64,000 nucleotides of DNA from Taurinivorans muris (GCF_025232395.1 NZ_CP065938.1:1054001-1118000); one strand, 5' to 3'; counted from the first letter of the stretch, positions 16,527 through 26,921 are shown. Notes: a model not told the origin generated them from the sequence alone. Numbers and translations are program-made.

Positions 16527-17918
16527 ATGGCTTGCTGCAAAAAAGAACTTTCAGCTGAAGAAGTTATTGCTCTTGATAAAAAATATGTATGGCACCACCT
16601 TACCCAACACAAAGTTTTTGAAAATTCCGACCCGATGATTATCGACCACGGCAAAGGTATGCACGTATACGATATCAAAGGCAAAGAATATCTTGACGCT
16701 GTTTCCGGCGGTGTTTGGACCGTTAACGTTGGCTACGGCCGTGAAGAAATTGTTGACGCTGTTGCAGAACAAATGAAAAAACTCTGCTACTTTGCCAACT
16801 CTTTCGGCAGCACCCCAACCGCTATTTTCGCTGAAAAACTTATTTCCAAAATGCCTGGCATGAGCCGTGTTTATATTTCCAACTCCGGTTCAGAAGCCAA
16901 CGAAAAAGCATTCAAAATCGTTCGTCAAATTTCTATTTTGAAACATGGCGGAAAGAAAAACAAAATCATTTACCGTGACCGTGACTACCATGGCACGACA
17001 ATCACAACCCTTTCCGCTTGCGGACAGGAAGAACGCCGTGAACAATACGGTCCGTTCACTCCAGGTTTCGTTTCTTTCCCTGCAGCTAACTGCTACCGCA
17101 ACCCTTACGGTCTTGACCCAAGCGATCCGAAACTCGGTGAATTGTTTGCCAACGAACTTGAAAAAGTTATTTTGGCAGAAGGTCCTGACACTGTCGGCGG
17201 CGTTATCGTTGAACCTATCACTGCCGGCGGCGGTGTTCTTGTTCCTCCGAAAGATTACCTCACAAAAGTTTCCGCTATCTGCAAAAAATACGACGTTCTT
17301 CTCATTATCGACGAAGTTGTCTGCGGTCTTGGTAGAACTGGTAAATGGTTCGGTTACCAACACTTCGATGTACAACCGGACATCGTAACCATGGCTAAAG
17401 GTGTTGCTTCCGGTTATGCTGCTATTTCCTGCACAGTTACAACTGAAAAAGTATTCCAAGACTTTATTGCAGAACCTAGCGACCGTGAAAGCTATTTCCG
17501 TGATATTTCCACTTTCGGCGGATGTACTTCCGGTCCTGCGGCAGCCATTGCAAACCTCGAAATCATCGAAAGAGAAAATCTCCTTGAAAACACCGCCAAA
17601 GTTGGTGAATACTTCATGGGTAAACTTAACGAACTCAAAGATAAATACAGCGTTATCGGCGATGTTCGCGGCAAAGGTTTGTTCTGCGGTATGGAACTTG
17701 TTAAGGACCGTACAACAAAAGAACCTGTTGACGAATCAGTTTGCGGCGCAATTGTTGCCAACTGCATGAAACAAGGTGTTATCATCGGTAAAACTTCCCG
17801 TTCATTCAAGAAGTTCAATAACACACTCTGCTTCAGCCCTGCTCTTATCGCTACAACGAAAGATATTGACCAAATCGTTGCAGCTCTTGACAAAGCTTTT
17901 GCAGAAGTTTGCAAATAA
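16527..17918 (+). CDS. tpa: Taurine-pyruvate aminotransferase Tpa
   Basis: A 463-residue class III PLP aminotransferase that moves the amino group of taurine to pyruvate, giving sulfoacetaldehyde and alanine. Motifs include SNSGSEANEKAFK, RDYHGTT, the cofactor-binding IIDEVVCGLGRTGKWFG (Asp contacting the pyridine ring) and the Schiff-base Lys in MAKGVASGY near residue 292. The N-terminus (MACCKKELSAEEVIALDKKY) and length resemble known Tpa enzymes. Together with ald and xsc it completes the route from taurine to acetyl phosphate, sulfite and ammonia. Codon bias indicates high expression. GGAGG lies 8 bases before the ATG. Confidence 0.93.
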   Translation: MACCKKELSAEEVIALDKKYVWHHLTQHKVFENSDPMIIDHGKGMHVYDIKGKEYLDAVSGGVWTVNVGYGREEIVDAVAEQMKKLCYFANSFGSTPTAIFAEKLISKMPGMSRVYISNSGSEANEKAFKIVRQISILKHGGKKNKIIYRDRDYHGTTITTLSACGQEERREQYGPFTPGFVSFPAANCYRNPYGLDPSDPKLGELFANELEKVILAEGPDTVGGVIVEPITAGGGVLVPPKDYLTKVSAICKKYDVLLIIDEVVCGLGRTGKWFGYQHFDVQPDIVTMAKGVASGYAAISCTVTTEKVFQDFIAEPSDRESYFRDISTFGGCTSGPAAAIANLEIIERENLLENTAKVGEYFMGKLNELKDKYSVIGDVRGKGLFCGMELVKDRTTKEPVDESVCGAIVANCMKQGVIIGKTSRSFKKFNNTLCFSPALIATTKDIDQIVAALDKAFAEVCK

Positions 17919-17941
17919 TAATTTGTTATTGGCAAATTCAT

Positions 17942-17970
17942 AAAAAAGGTGGCTTCCGCCACCTTTTTTA
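17942..17970 (+). terminator. Terminator of tpa
   Basis: AAAAAAGGTGGCTTCCGCCACCTTTTTT, a stable GC stem with flanking A and T runs. It can also serve the convergent Crp-type gene. Confidence 0.9.
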
Positions 17971-18003
17971 TTTTAATGCAGGCAATGAAACACGCATATA
18001 AAC

Positions 18004-18684
18004 TTATAACTGCGCCAATTCTTCCAATCTGCCCAAATCAGTAATTTCCAGGCAATTTTTCGTACACTTTCCGATAACGCCTTCATTGCGCAAAAAACTT
18101 ATTCCTCTGCATAAGGTATTGCGGTGGATATTGAACATAAGAGCCAATTCAATCTGCGAAAAACCGAATTTAAATGTCGAGCTGCCCGCCTGCAAGTATT
18201 GGCGGTATAAAAACCTGCATAACTGCGCTATGAACGTCAATTCTGTTTTTTCGCTGAGTTGTGAAAAAAAAGCCCCGGCTTTATACGATAACGATTTGAC
18301 CAAATTGGTGATAAGTTCCGGATATTGCTTTGTAAATTCGACATCGCTGAGCATTTCTTTTGGAAAGAAATAAATGATGCAATCGGTCATCGCCAAAACT
18401 TCGGCTGAATACATATTGTGATAGGAATGAAACAAATTGATTTCCGTGCAGATACAGCCGTTTTTCATATAAAGAATTATCCGTTCCTTGCCTTGGGCGG
18501 TAATTGCGGAAAGCCTGATTTTTCCACGGTAAAGATACCCGAACATATCTTTATTGCCTTCAATGACGCTTCCTTTGGAATAATTCTTTTTTATTCCCTT
18601 AAAAAGCAATTTTTCCCAAATTTGATTTACCCCGTTCAACTCATAAACAGGAACAAATTTTTGCAAATCATCATTCTTTTCCAT
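18004..18684 (-). CDS. Crp/Fnr-family transcriptional regulator
   Basis: A 226-residue regulator with an N-terminal cyclic-nucleotide-binding-like beta barrel (about 30-120: GYLYRGKIRLSAITAQGKERII), a dimer helix and a C-terminal winged helix-turn-helix (FSQIELALMFNIHRNTLCRGISFLRNEGVI). The N-terminus has no FNR-type cysteine cluster motif, so an effector other than an FeS cluster is likely. It lies downstream of and co-oriented with the sulfotransferase gene. The two palindromes in the nearby divergent promoter are plausible targets. Confidence 0.85.
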   Translation of the reverse strand: MEKNDDLQKFVPVYELNGVNQIWEKLLFKGIKKNYSKGSVIEGNKDMFGYLYRGKIRLSAITAQGKERIILYMKNGCICTEINLFHSYHNMYSAEVLAMTDCIIYFFPKEMLSDVEFTKQYPELITNLVKSLSYKAGAFFSQLSEKTELTFIAQLCRFLYRQYLQAGSSTFKFGFSQIELALMFNIHRNTLCRGISFLRNEGVIGKCTKNCLEITDLGRLEELAQL

Positions 18685-18727
18685 ACATTTTTCCTTTCTT
18701 AAAACCTATCATCTTTTTTTAAAAAAG

Positions 18728-18757
18728 AAAAATAAAAAAGCAGGAATTACCCTGCTT
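18728..18757 (-). terminator. Terminator of the aryl-sulfate sulfotransferase gene
   Basis: The minus strand has AGCAGG and CCTGCT around a 6-base loop followed by TTTTTATTTTT, 35 bases after the stop codon. It separates this gene from the Crp-type regulator. Confidence 0.8.
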
Positions 18758-18792
18758 TCTTATTGAAACCTCATTGCTTTTTCTCTTGAAGT

Positions 18793-20241
18793 CTACTCCG
18801 CATTGGCTATGCAATGCCCGGCAATGCCTTTGTACGGTTCAACGGTTCCCTCGACCTGAACTTCCTTTTCAACTCCCAAAGGCGCCGCACCCGGCACGCG
18901 GAATGTCGTCTTATCCAAAGCTGCGATTTCCCGCTCTTCGGGTTTCGGCAGCTGCGGCACCCATTCATAAGGAGCACGGTAAGCGCGGTAAATATAATTC
19001 ATATTGTCATCATCTGAAAAGTACGGGCAAACATATTCCCAAACGATTTCATACTCTTTTGTGACTTCAATCAGCCTGCCGTCCGAACCTTCCGTAATGA
19101 GCGTATTGCCGTTGGGCAGCCGTTGGGCGGAACTGATGAAAGGACTGTAAAAACGGCACGCGTCAAGAGGAATGAGAAAACCCATTTCCTTTGGCGTGCA
19201 TTGCCATACGATTTCCAAAGTGACCGGGTCAAACTCAAGAACCCTGGAATAATCGCGGATCGCTGTTTTCGTTCCGTCCGAAGCGCCCGGATTCGGCGCT
19301 CCGTATCCAGCCCAGCCGCCATTATCAAAAACCAAAATATTCCCTTCACCGGGCAAACCGCGAGGTATCATATGCGCATGGTGCTGTCCGATTATCCAGC
19401 CGAGTTTTTTCAATTCCGGGCTGCTGTTGTAATCAGGACCGACTTTCCAGACAATTTTGCCCGTTTTCTTGTCAATGATGAAGATAATGTTGCTTTCACG
19501 CCCGTCCATGATGATGTTTTCCGGATTGAACCGTTCGTCACCATTATCATACCATTTATTGGGTCCAAGCTTTGACATGGAATTGATGTGCATCCAATCG
19601 CCGACGCTCGGAGCTTCTTCCACCAAAGACCCGCCTCTGAAATTGGGATTGCGGCACATGGCGTTGAGCGCTTCCTGCGAAAAGCCCATTTCCTCCGCAT
19701 GGTCGGAACATTTCCATTCCCAAACAATATCACCGTCCCAGTCCACTTCATACACGACATCGTCAAGCAGTGGTTTTTCCGAAATATACGGGCAATGCAC
19801 TTCCTTATGCGCCAAAATCAAAGTATTTCCGCCGTCGATTTGCGGCTCCATACCGGGAACATAATATCCGACTGGATTGCCGTCGCGTTGGAAGTCGTGA
19901 TGCTGGCGAGCCATCCATGCCGCTTCCTCACCCGGATCATCGATATATTCCGCTTTATTCCATTTCCATTGGATATTGCCGTCAAAATCAATTTGCACAA
20001 GGTCACGCTGATCCTGCAAGCCATATTTTGGATTTCTCACCCCGGAGCTTGCCAAAATTGTTCCGTCAGGAAAAATTTTCGTCGGAAAGCCCTCGAAATG
20101 TTTCCATAAACGGACTTCGCGTCCGTTCATATCGATAAGCAGTGAACCGAGGTTATGCAAAGGCATGATCGTATAACCGCTCCATGCCTTTTCAGGATTG
20201 TAACGCAAAACGCCGGTTGGATAAACGGTTGGATATCCCAT
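18793..20241 (-). CDS. Aryl-sulfate sulfotransferase (ASST family), no signal peptide
   Basis: A 482-residue beta-propeller-like protein of the arylsulfotransferase family, which moves sulfate between phenolic esters and phenols through a histidine intermediate, without PAPS. Repeated blade motifs with Trp/Asp (GNIQWKWNKAEY, GDIVWEWKCSDH, GKIVWKVG, LEIVWQC, YEIVWEYVCPYF) and conserved His clusters (RQHHDF, GQHHAHMIPRG, DWMHINS) are visible. Unlike the periplasmic E. coli-type enzyme it begins MGYPTVYPTG with no export signal, so it should act in the cytoplasm. It is divergent from an anion transporter that could supply sulfate esters (inference). Confidence 0.85.
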   Translation of the reverse strand: MGYPTVYPTGVLRYNPEKAWSGYTIMPLHNLGSLLIDMNGREVRLWKHFEGFPTKIFPDGTILASSGVRNPKYGLQDQRDLVQIDFDGNIQWKWNKAEYIDDPGEEAAWMARQHHDFQRDGNPVGYYVPGMEPQIDGGNTLILAHKEVHCPYISEKPLLDDVVYEVDWDGDIVWEWKCSDHAEEMGFSQEALNAMCRNPNFRGGSLVEEAPSVGDWMHINSMSKLGPNKWYDNGDERFNPENIIMDGRESNIIFIIDKKTGKIVWKVGPDYNSSPELKKLGWIIGQHHAHMIPRGLPGEGNILVFDNGGWAGYGAPNPGASDGTKTAIRDYSRVLEFDPVTLEIVWQCTPKEMGFLIPLDACRFYSPFISSAQRLPNGNTLITEGSDGRLIEVTKEYEIVWEYVCPYFSDDDNMNYIYRAYRAPYEWVPQLPKPEEREIAALDKTTFRVPGAAPLGVEKEVQVEGTVEPYKGIAGHCIANAE

Positions 20242-20301
20242 ATCATTCTCCTTTTGTGAAATTTTATTTTAACTCATCATACCCGATAAATAAGAAAATA
20301 A

Positions 20302-20317
20302 TGCACCATATGGTGCA
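20302..20317. promoter_or_regulatory. Palindromic operator 1
   Basis: TGCACCATATGGTGCA is a perfect 16-base palindrome in the shared promoter region between the sulfotransferase and the DASS transporter. A related palindrome lies 51 bases away. Confidence 0.75.
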
Positions 20318-20352
20318 AAAAACAAATAAAATTAAGAAAAGCTTTCCAAAAA

Positions 20353-20368
20353 TGCACCATTTTGTGCA
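20353..20368. promoter_or_regulatory. Palindromic operator 2
   Basis: TGCACCATTTTGTGCA shares the TGCACCAT half-site and the TGTGCA/GGTGCA arm with operator 1 and is an imperfect palindrome. It is 53 bases before the transporter start. The nearby Crp/Fnr regulator is the most likely ligand. Confidence 0.7.
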
Positions 20369-20421
20369 GAATTTAACATGTTCTCTTTTATACTGGTGTA
20401 AACAATATTTTTGGAGGCAGT

Positions 20422-21816
20422 ATGTTCACAGAAGAATGCACCATAAAAACATGGAGGCAATGGCTCGTATGTTTTGCAATAGCGGGATTTGTCACGTTTT
20501 TATTTTATGACCCTGAAAATACGAAGCTTAACCTCTATTGGTTCAGCAGCGCCCTCGCGCTGAGCTTATTTGCTTTTGAACTTGTCAGCATGGTTGTTGC
20601 GATTCTCACTCTGCTCATGTTCTATATCATTTCCGGAATTTCAACGCCTGATGTCGTCTTTAGCGGTTGGCTGGCACCTATTCCATGGATGGTTTTAAGC
20701 GGCATGCTCATCGGTATTTTAATGGAAAAATCCAACCTTGCGCAGCGTATCGCCCTTTTAATTCTTTCAAAAGTCGCTAAAACCCCGCTTAAACTGCTTA
20801 TTGCCTTTTTTCTTGCGGGGGTTATTATCAGCGCCCTTATCCCCGATATTATCACCGTTCTTATCTTATTCATGACAATCGCAACAAGTATCTGCCAAAG
20901 CCTCAACCTTGAAAAAGGCTCCAAGGAAGCAAGTACCATTATTATGGGGGCGTTCTTTGGCGGAGCAATTTCTTCCGCCATGTATTTGCCTAACAATACG
21001 GGAATTATCGGTTTGCTCATGGTTAAGGATATGGGTGTTGAATTCAGCTGGATAGGATTTTGGATTGAAAACGCCGCCTATTGCATTGTCCATATCATTA
21101 TCGGCATTACTTTGCTTTATTTCTTCGGAAACAAAGCCCTCACCCCCCATATCCGAAAATGCATCTCGGAGGCAAAAACAGAACTGGAGAAACTCGGCAA
21201 AATGAGCGCACTTGAAAAACGCGCCCTTGTTCTTTCCCTTCTTGCCTTGGCAGGATTTGTTTTTGAACCGTTACATCATTTACCGGGTTACTATTTATTC
21301 GCGTTTACAGTCTTTTTGGGATTTACCCCTTTATTCGGCACGTTTGAATGCAGCGACATTGAAAAAGTAAACTTCTCCATTTTATTCTTCATTGTCGGCT
21401 GTATGGCTATCGGCTTTGTTGCCGGAACACTCGGCATACCTGCTTGGTTATCTTCCAAAATCGTGCCTGTTTTACAAAGCATTGAAAACGGCGCACTTGC
21501 AAATCTATTCGCTTACTTTGTGGGAGTTATCGCAAATTTCCTGCTTACTCCTGTTGCGGCAGCCACGTCCCTCAGTGTTCCGATGGCGCAAATCGCCGTG
21601 GACTTGGGCATGACAATCAAACCCACTCTTTACAGCTTCCTTTACGGGCTTGACCAATTCATTCTGCCTTACGAACTTGCGCCGGCGCTTCTTATGTTCT
21701 CGACCGGTTATATCAAGCTTAGGCACGTCATCATTATCATGGGCTTACGCTTATTCTTGGTAACCATAGGTATTTTAATTTCTTCCTATATTGTATGGCC
21801 GATGCTTGGAATCTGA
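20422..21816 (+). CDS. DASS/SLC13-family anion transporter
   Basis: A 464-residue membrane protein with about 11-12 hydrophobic segments and SLC13-like features, including MYLPNNTG and a C-terminal half with LLTPVAAATSLSVPMAQIA. Family members carry sulfate or dicarboxylates coupled to sodium or by exchange. GGAGG lies 4 bases before the ATG. Divergent pairing with a cytoplasmic sulfotransferase and shared palindromic operators suggest transport of sulfate, sulfate esters or an organic anion linked to that enzyme (inference). Confidence 0.85.
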   Translation: MFTEECTIKTWRQWLVCFAIAGFVTFLFYDPENTKLNLYWFSSALALSLFAFELVSMVVAILTLLMFYIISGISTPDVVFSGWLAPIPWMVLSGMLIGILMEKSNLAQRIALLILSKVAKTPLKLLIAFFLAGVIISALIPDIITVLILFMTIATSICQSLNLEKGSKEASTIIMGAFFGGAISSAMYLPNNTGIIGLLMVKDMGVEFSWIGFWIENAAYCIVHIIIGITLLYFFGNKALTPHIRKCISEAKTELEKLGKMSALEKRALVLSLLALAGFVFEPLHHLPGYYLFAFTVFLGFTPLFGTFECSDIEKVNFSILFFIVGCMAIGFVAGTLGIPAWLSSKIVPVLQSIENGALANLFAYFVGVIANFLLTPVAAATSLSVPMAQIAVDLGMTIKPTLYSFLYGLDQFILPYELAPALLMFSTGYIKLRHVIIIMGLRLFLVTIGILISSYIVWPMLGI

Positions 21817-21825
21817 TCCTCATCT

Positions 21826-21855
21826 AAAAAAAGACGGCATATGCCGCCTTTTTTT
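21826..21855 (+). terminator. Bidirectional terminator
   Basis: AAAAAAA, then GACGGCATATGCCGCC, then TTTTTTT, between the convergent transporter and antiporter genes. Confidence 0.85.
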
Positions 21856-21878
21856 GCTCTATTCCATTTTCACTCTTT

Positions 21879-23336
21879 TTATTCTTTCCCGCTTTTTTCA
21901 TTTGTTTCTTCAATAATCAGCAATTTATCCCCCTCGAGCAAAATGGTGCTTCCGTTGGGAATGAGATATTTCATATCCCGTTTTATGAGCATGACAAGCA
22001 TGCCCTGCTTCATTTTTATTTCCGACAATTTTTTTCCTGCCAAGTCGTTACGCACCAATTCTTCTTTCAAAACAGAATTTATATCTTCCGATAATTCCAC
22101 ATCAAACGATTTTTCAATAATTTCATTTTCATCTTTCAAATCAAAATAAACGGCGCTTCGGGAAATTGTCATACCTTGAAAAATGAGCGATACCAACGTG
22201 ATGAAAAAAACCATATTGAAAAGCTGGTTTGAATAATCAACACCCGCCACCATTGGGTAGGTGGCGAAAATAATCGGAACGGCTCCTCTGAGCCCTACCC
22301 AGGAAACGAAAAGTTTCGCCTTATTGCTCATTCCTTTAAAAGGAAACAAACAAATGAACACGCTGAGCGGACGGGAAACGAACATCATGAATATGCCGAT
22401 GACAAGGGCGAAAACGGCGACTTGCCACATCTCATGGGGATTGACCAATAATCCCAGAACAAGAAACATCACGATTTGAAAAAGCCATGTGACCCCATCC
22501 ATAAACGTATTGATTTCCCGTCTGAATTTACACTTGCTGTTTCCAAAAATTATTCCCGCCAAATAAACAGCCAAATATCCGTTTCCATTAAAATACACCG
22601 TCGCCGTGCTTGTGATGAAAACCAGCACCAAAAGCAATAAGGGATACAGCATGGTATTTTTCAAATTAATGGTATTTAAAAGTTTAACCATGCCAAAGCC
22701 GCTCAAAATCCCGAACCCAATGCCTACGATAAATTGTACCAAAAAACGCAGAAAAACACCGAAACCGGATATGGTTTCAGGGTCGACGATATACTGTATC
22801 AAAGCGATAGTTAACATATAGGCGATAGGGTCGTTGCTTCCGCTTTCAAGCTCAAGCATGGGGCGCAAGTTGGCTTTCAATTCCATTTGCTGTGAACGCA
22901 GCAAATTAAAAACAGAAGCGCTGTCGGTTGAAGACATGGTTGCGGCAAGCAAAAAAGAGGTAGCCAAAGTCAATGTGATGGGAATAATATCGAGCTGAAA
23001 CAAACAAAAAATGAATAACCCCGTAAAAACAGTCGTAAAAACCACGCCAAAAGTTGAAAGCAATACGCCCTGTGCCAAAACGGGTTTTATTTGCTTTATC
23101 TGCGTATCCATGCCGCCGGAAAACAAAATGATGCTCAAGGCGACAATCCCTATGAATTGCGCTTGCTCGACACTATAAAAATGCAGCCCCAATCCGTCGC
23201 TTCCGAAAATCATGCCCAAAAACAAAAATAACAGCAAGGTGGGTATGCCCAGTTTATGGCTTGCTTTCGTCATAAGAATACTTAAAAAAATAAGGACGGA
23301 ACCCAAAAAAAGGATGTTTTCCATAGTAAAATTCAT
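21879..23336 (-). CDS. Monovalent cation/proton antiporter (CPA1, NhaP2/CvrA type) with C-terminal RCK_C domain
   Basis: A 485-residue protein with about 12 membrane helices followed by a cytosolic TrkA-C-like domain from about residue 400 (KKLSEIKMKQGMLVMLIKRD and GDKLLIIE). The transport core has the antiporter residues in SSTDSASV and ELESGSNDP. Relatives exchange potassium or sodium for protons. The ATG at 23336 is chosen because TGAGG precedes it by 8 bases and the core helices follow at once. The frame stays open 55 codons further upstream, but that extension lacks family features. Confidence 0.85.
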   Translation of the reverse strand: MNFTMENILFLGSVLIFLSILMTKASHKLGIPTLLLFLFLGMIFGSDGLGLHFYSVEQAQFIGIVALSIILFSGGMDTQIKQIKPVLAQGVLLSTFGVVFTTVFTGLFIFCLFQLDIIPITLTLATSFLLAATMSSTDSASVFNLLRSQQMELKANLRPMLELESGSNDPIAYMLTIALIQYIVDPETISGFGVFLRFLVQFIVGIGFGILSGFGMVKLLNTINLKNTMLYPLLLLVLVFITSTATVYFNGNGYLAVYLAGIIFGNSKCKFRREINTFMDGVTWLFQIVMFLVLGLLVNPHEMWQVAVFALVIGIFMMFVSRPLSVFICLFPFKGMSNKAKLFVSWVGLRGAVPIIFATYPMVAGVDYSNQLFNMVFFITLVSLIFQGMTISRSAVYFDLKDENEIIEKSFDVELSEDINSVLKEELVRNDLAGKKLSEIKMKQGMLVMLIKRDMKYLIPNGSTILLEGDKLLIIEETNEKSGKE

Positions 23337-23635
23337 GTATGCAGCCTCACAAAACGAAAAAATATGTAAGTTTTCCATGATTAATATATAAATTTTCACA
23401 CTTAATGTAAATAAGAAAAAATATTGTTTTTCTGACAAGACATAAAACAAAAACCGCAGTGAACAATCAATGCGGATTTGGCTGTCATATCTGCAAACCA
23501 TATTGAAATGTATTCCGCCATGTTCTTATGCCATAGGAAATGAAGCGGCAAAAACTCCACTACTGCTCACCGCATAGGGAAAAACAGCACGGTACAGAAC
23601 AAGCACGCCCTAATGGCATATAATGCCGATGCGAC
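23337..23635. other. Intergenic stretch upstream of the antiporter gene
   Basis: About 300 bases that must contain the antiporter promoter. No gene or RNA structure other than the adjacent fusA terminator is recognised. Confidence 0.4.
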
Positions 23636-23668
23636 AAAAAAAAGGCTGTCAAAAATGACAGCCTTTTT
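23636..23668 (-). terminator. Terminator of the rpsL-rpsG-fusA operon
   Basis: The minus strand has AAAGGCTGTCATTTTTGACAGCC followed by eight T residues, 23 bases after the fusA stop. Confidence 0.9.
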
Positions 23669-23690
23669 ATCTGATACATAAAGAATTTTC

Positions 23691-25766
23691 TTATGCGTCT
23701 TTTTTAATAAGGGTATCTGAAATGCTTGCGGGCACTTTTTCGTAATGGTCGAACTGCATGGTGAATGTCGCACGGCCTTGGGTTTTTGAACGAAGGTCCG
23801 TAGCATAACCAAACATTTCAGAAAGCGGAACTTGGGCGCGGATTGACTGGGCGCCGGCTCTCGCTTCCATACCCTGCACGCGACCGCGGCGTCCGTTCAA
23901 ATCCCCCATAACATCACCGAGGTAATCTTCAGGGGTTACGACTTCAACGTCCATGATCGGTTCCAAAAGCGCAGGAGCAGCTTTCTGCATTGCGTCTTTG
24001 ATAGCCATGGAGCCGGCAATATAGAAAGCCTGTTCAGATGAGTCGACTTCGTGGTAAGAACCGAACACAAGGTTGACTTTTACGTCAACTACCGGGAAGC
24101 CTGCAAGAACACCGCTCTTCAAGGCGTCTTGAATACCTTTGTCAACAGCAGGAATATATTCTTTCGGAATTACCCCGCCGGTGATAGAGTTGACAAATTC
24201 ATAGCCTTCTCCCGGATTTGGTTCGACTTCGAGCACAACATGACCGTATTGACCGCGTCCGCCGGATTGTTTTGCATATTTGGTATCGGTTTTGCTTTGT
24301 TTCGTGATGGTTTCACGGTAAGCAACCTGCGGTTTGCCGACATTCGCCTGCACGTTGAATTCGCGAAGCAAACGGTCAACAATGATTTCAAGGTGGAGTT
24401 CACCCATACCGGCAATAACGGTTTGTCCTGTTTCTTCATCGCCTTTTACACGGAATGAAGGGTCTTCTTTCGCAAGCTTATTGAGAGCTTGTGAAAGGGA
24501 ATCACGGTCAGCTTTTGTTTTCGGCTCAATGGCAAGCTCAATGACAGGTTCCGGAATATTCAGGGATTCAAGCTTCACAGGCAAGCTTTCGTCGCAAAGC
24601 GTGTCACCGGTCGCGACGTTTTTAAGACCTACGAGAGCGACAATGTCCCCTGCGCCGGCCCATTTGATTTCGTCACGTTTGTTGGCGTGCATACGGACGA
24701 TACGGCCGACACGTTCTTTCTTTCCGGTATTTACGTTCAAAACGCTCATTCCGGGTTCGACAACGCCGGAATAAATACGGAAGAAAGACAAGTGACCGAT
24801 ATACGGGTCGGCGGCAAGTTTGAACACCAAACCTGCAAGAGGTTTCTTATCGTCGGCTACGCATTCCAGCACTTGTTCTTCATTATCGGGATTGCAGCCT
24901 TTCATAGGCGGAATATCGAGAGGTGAAGGCAAATATTTGACAATGGCGTCAAGAAGCGGCTGCACGCCCATATTACGGAATGCTGTGCCGCAAAGAACCG
25001 GAACAATGGCTTGGGAAATCGTAGCCTTGCGAACGCAGGTTTCAATTTCTTCAACGGACAAAGTGCCTTCTTCAAGATATTTATTGAGAAGTTCTTCATC
25101 TTCTTCCGCGACTGATTCAAGCATTTCCTGACGTTTTTCATTATAAAGCGCCATCATTTCTTCCGGAATGTCTTCTTCCCAGAAGTCCGCGCCTTTGGTT
25201 TCTTTATCGAATTTAATAGCTTTTCCGGTAATAAGATCGACAACGCCCTCGAAAAGGTCTTCTTTGCCGATAGGAAGCTGCAGCATGATGGGCTTGGCAC
25301 GGAGGCGTTCATGAATCATGTTCACGGCACGGAAAAAGTTTGCGCCGATACGGTCCATTTTGTTGATGAAACAAATACGGGGAACACCGTAGTTGTTCGC
25401 TTGGCGCCATACGGTTTCGGATTGGGGTTCCACACCGGCAACCGCGTCAAAAACTGCAACGGCACCGTCAAGAACACGCAGGGAACGTTCCACTTCGATA
25501 GTGAAGTCAACGTGTCCCGGAGTATCAATGATATTGATGGTGTGTCCTTTCCATGTGCATTGGGTTGCAGCGGAAGTGATGGTGATACCGCGTTCCTGTT
25601 CCTGCTCCATGAAGTCCATGGTAGCGCCGCCGTCGTGGGTTTCACCGATTTTATGTGATACACCGGTATAGAAAAGAATACGTTCGGTAGTAGTCGTTTT
25701 ACCGGCATCAATATGAGCCATGATACCGATATTACGGATATCTTTGATTTGGAATGTACGTGACAT
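23691..25766 (-). CDS. fusA: Elongation factor G
   Basis: A 691-residue translational GTPase driving ribosomal translocation. G motifs are AHIDAGKTT (17-25), DTPGHVDF and NKMDR. The ATG before [15 protein letters not shown] is the family start; the frame is open nine codons further but without homology. It follows rpsG by 7 bases in the conserved rpsL-rpsG-fusA order. A terminator follows directly, so no tuf gene is attached here. Confidence 0.98.
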   Translation of the reverse strand: MSRTFQIKDIRNIGIMAHIDAGKTTTTERILFYTGVSHKIGETHDGGATMDFMEQEQERGITITSAATQCTWKGHTINIIDTPGHVDFTIEVERSLRVLDGAVAVFDAVAGVEPQSETVWRQANNYGVPRICFINKMDRIGANFFRAVNMIHERLRAKPIMLQLPIGKEDLFEGVVDLITGKAIKFDKETKGADFWEEDIPEEMMALYNEKRQEMLESVAEEDEELLNKYLEEGTLSVEEIETCVRKATISQAIVPVLCGTAFRNMGVQPLLDAIVKYLPSPLDIPPMKGCNPDNEEQVLECVADDKKPLAGLVFKLAADPYIGHLSFFRIYSGVVEPGMSVLNVNTGKKERVGRIVRMHANKRDEIKWAGAGDIVALVGLKNVATGDTLCDESLPVKLESLNIPEPVIELAIEPKTKADRDSLSQALNKLAKEDPSFRVKGDEETGQTVIAGMGELHLEIIVDRLLREFNVQANVGKPQVAYRETITKQSKTDTKYAKQSGGRGQYGHVVLEVEPNPGEGYEFVNSITGGVIPKEYIPAVDKGIQDALKSGVLAGFPVVDVKVNLVFGSYHEVDSSEQAFYIAGSMAIKDAMQKAAPALLEPIMDVEVVTPEDYLGDVMGDLNGRRGRVQGMEARAGAQSIRAQVPLSEMFGYATDLRSKTQGRATFTMQFDHYEKVPASISDTLIKKDA

Positions 25767-25773
25767 AGGCGAC

Positions 25774-26319
<546 letters not shown>

Positions 26320-26322
26320 TTA

Positions 26323-26694
26323 TTATTTTGGACGTTTCGCGCCGTATTTTGAACGACGTTGACGACGATCGGCAACACCTGCGGTATCAAGAGTACCACG
26401 CACAATGTGATAACGGACACCGGGCAAGTCCTTTACACGGCCGCCGCGGATCATAACAACACTGTGTTCTTGCAGGTTGTGGCCTTCACCGGGGATGTAA
26501 GCAGACACTTCAATACCATTGGTCAAACGCACACGGGCAACTTTACGAAGAGCTGAGTTAGGCTTCTTAGGGGTGGTGGTATATACACGGGTACATACGC
26601 CACGGCGCTGCGGGCATTCTTGCAATGCAGGGGTCTTTTTACGCTTTACAACCTTTGTGCGTTCAAAACGAACCAATTGGCTGATAGTAGGCAT
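26323..26694 (-). CDS. rpsL: 30S ribosomal protein S12
   Basis: A 123-residue S12, starting [12 protein letters not shown] with the decoding-centre loops [12 protein letters not shown] and the [13 protein letters not shown] stretch intact. Lysines that change in streptomycin-resistant mutants are wild type. First gene of the operon. GGAGG lies 6 bases before the ATG, and a strong sigma70-type promoter lies 43-71 bases upstream. Confidence 0.98.
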   Translation of the reverse strand: MPTISQLVRFERTKVVKRKKTPALQECPQRRGVCTRVYTTTPKKPNSALRKVARVRLTNGIEVSAYIPGEGHNLQEHSVVMIRGGRVKDLPGVRYHIVRGTLDTAGVADRRQRRSKYGAKRPK

Positions 26695-26736
26695 AATTTC
26701 CTCCATTAAAAGTTAACACAATAAACCGAACAAAAA

Positions 26737-26765
26737 TTATTAGGTTTATTTTATACTTTTGTCAA
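26737..26765 (-). promoter_or_regulatory. Promoter of rpsL-rpsG-fusA
   Basis: On the minus strand TTGACA is followed after 17 bases by TAATAA, close to the sigma70 consensus, 43-71 bases before the rpsL start. Confidence 0.75.
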
Positions 26766-26921
26766 GCACTATACTCCGTTAATTAATTTTTAAATTATTC
26801 ATGCAAAAATGCGTTCCGGCAAAACACTTTTTTTAAAACAGCCCCGTTCAAAAAGCTGTTGCTGCGGATTTTTTCCTTTTCATCGGTCATTAAACCAAAT
26901 GCAGTTATAAAGAAAATTTTC

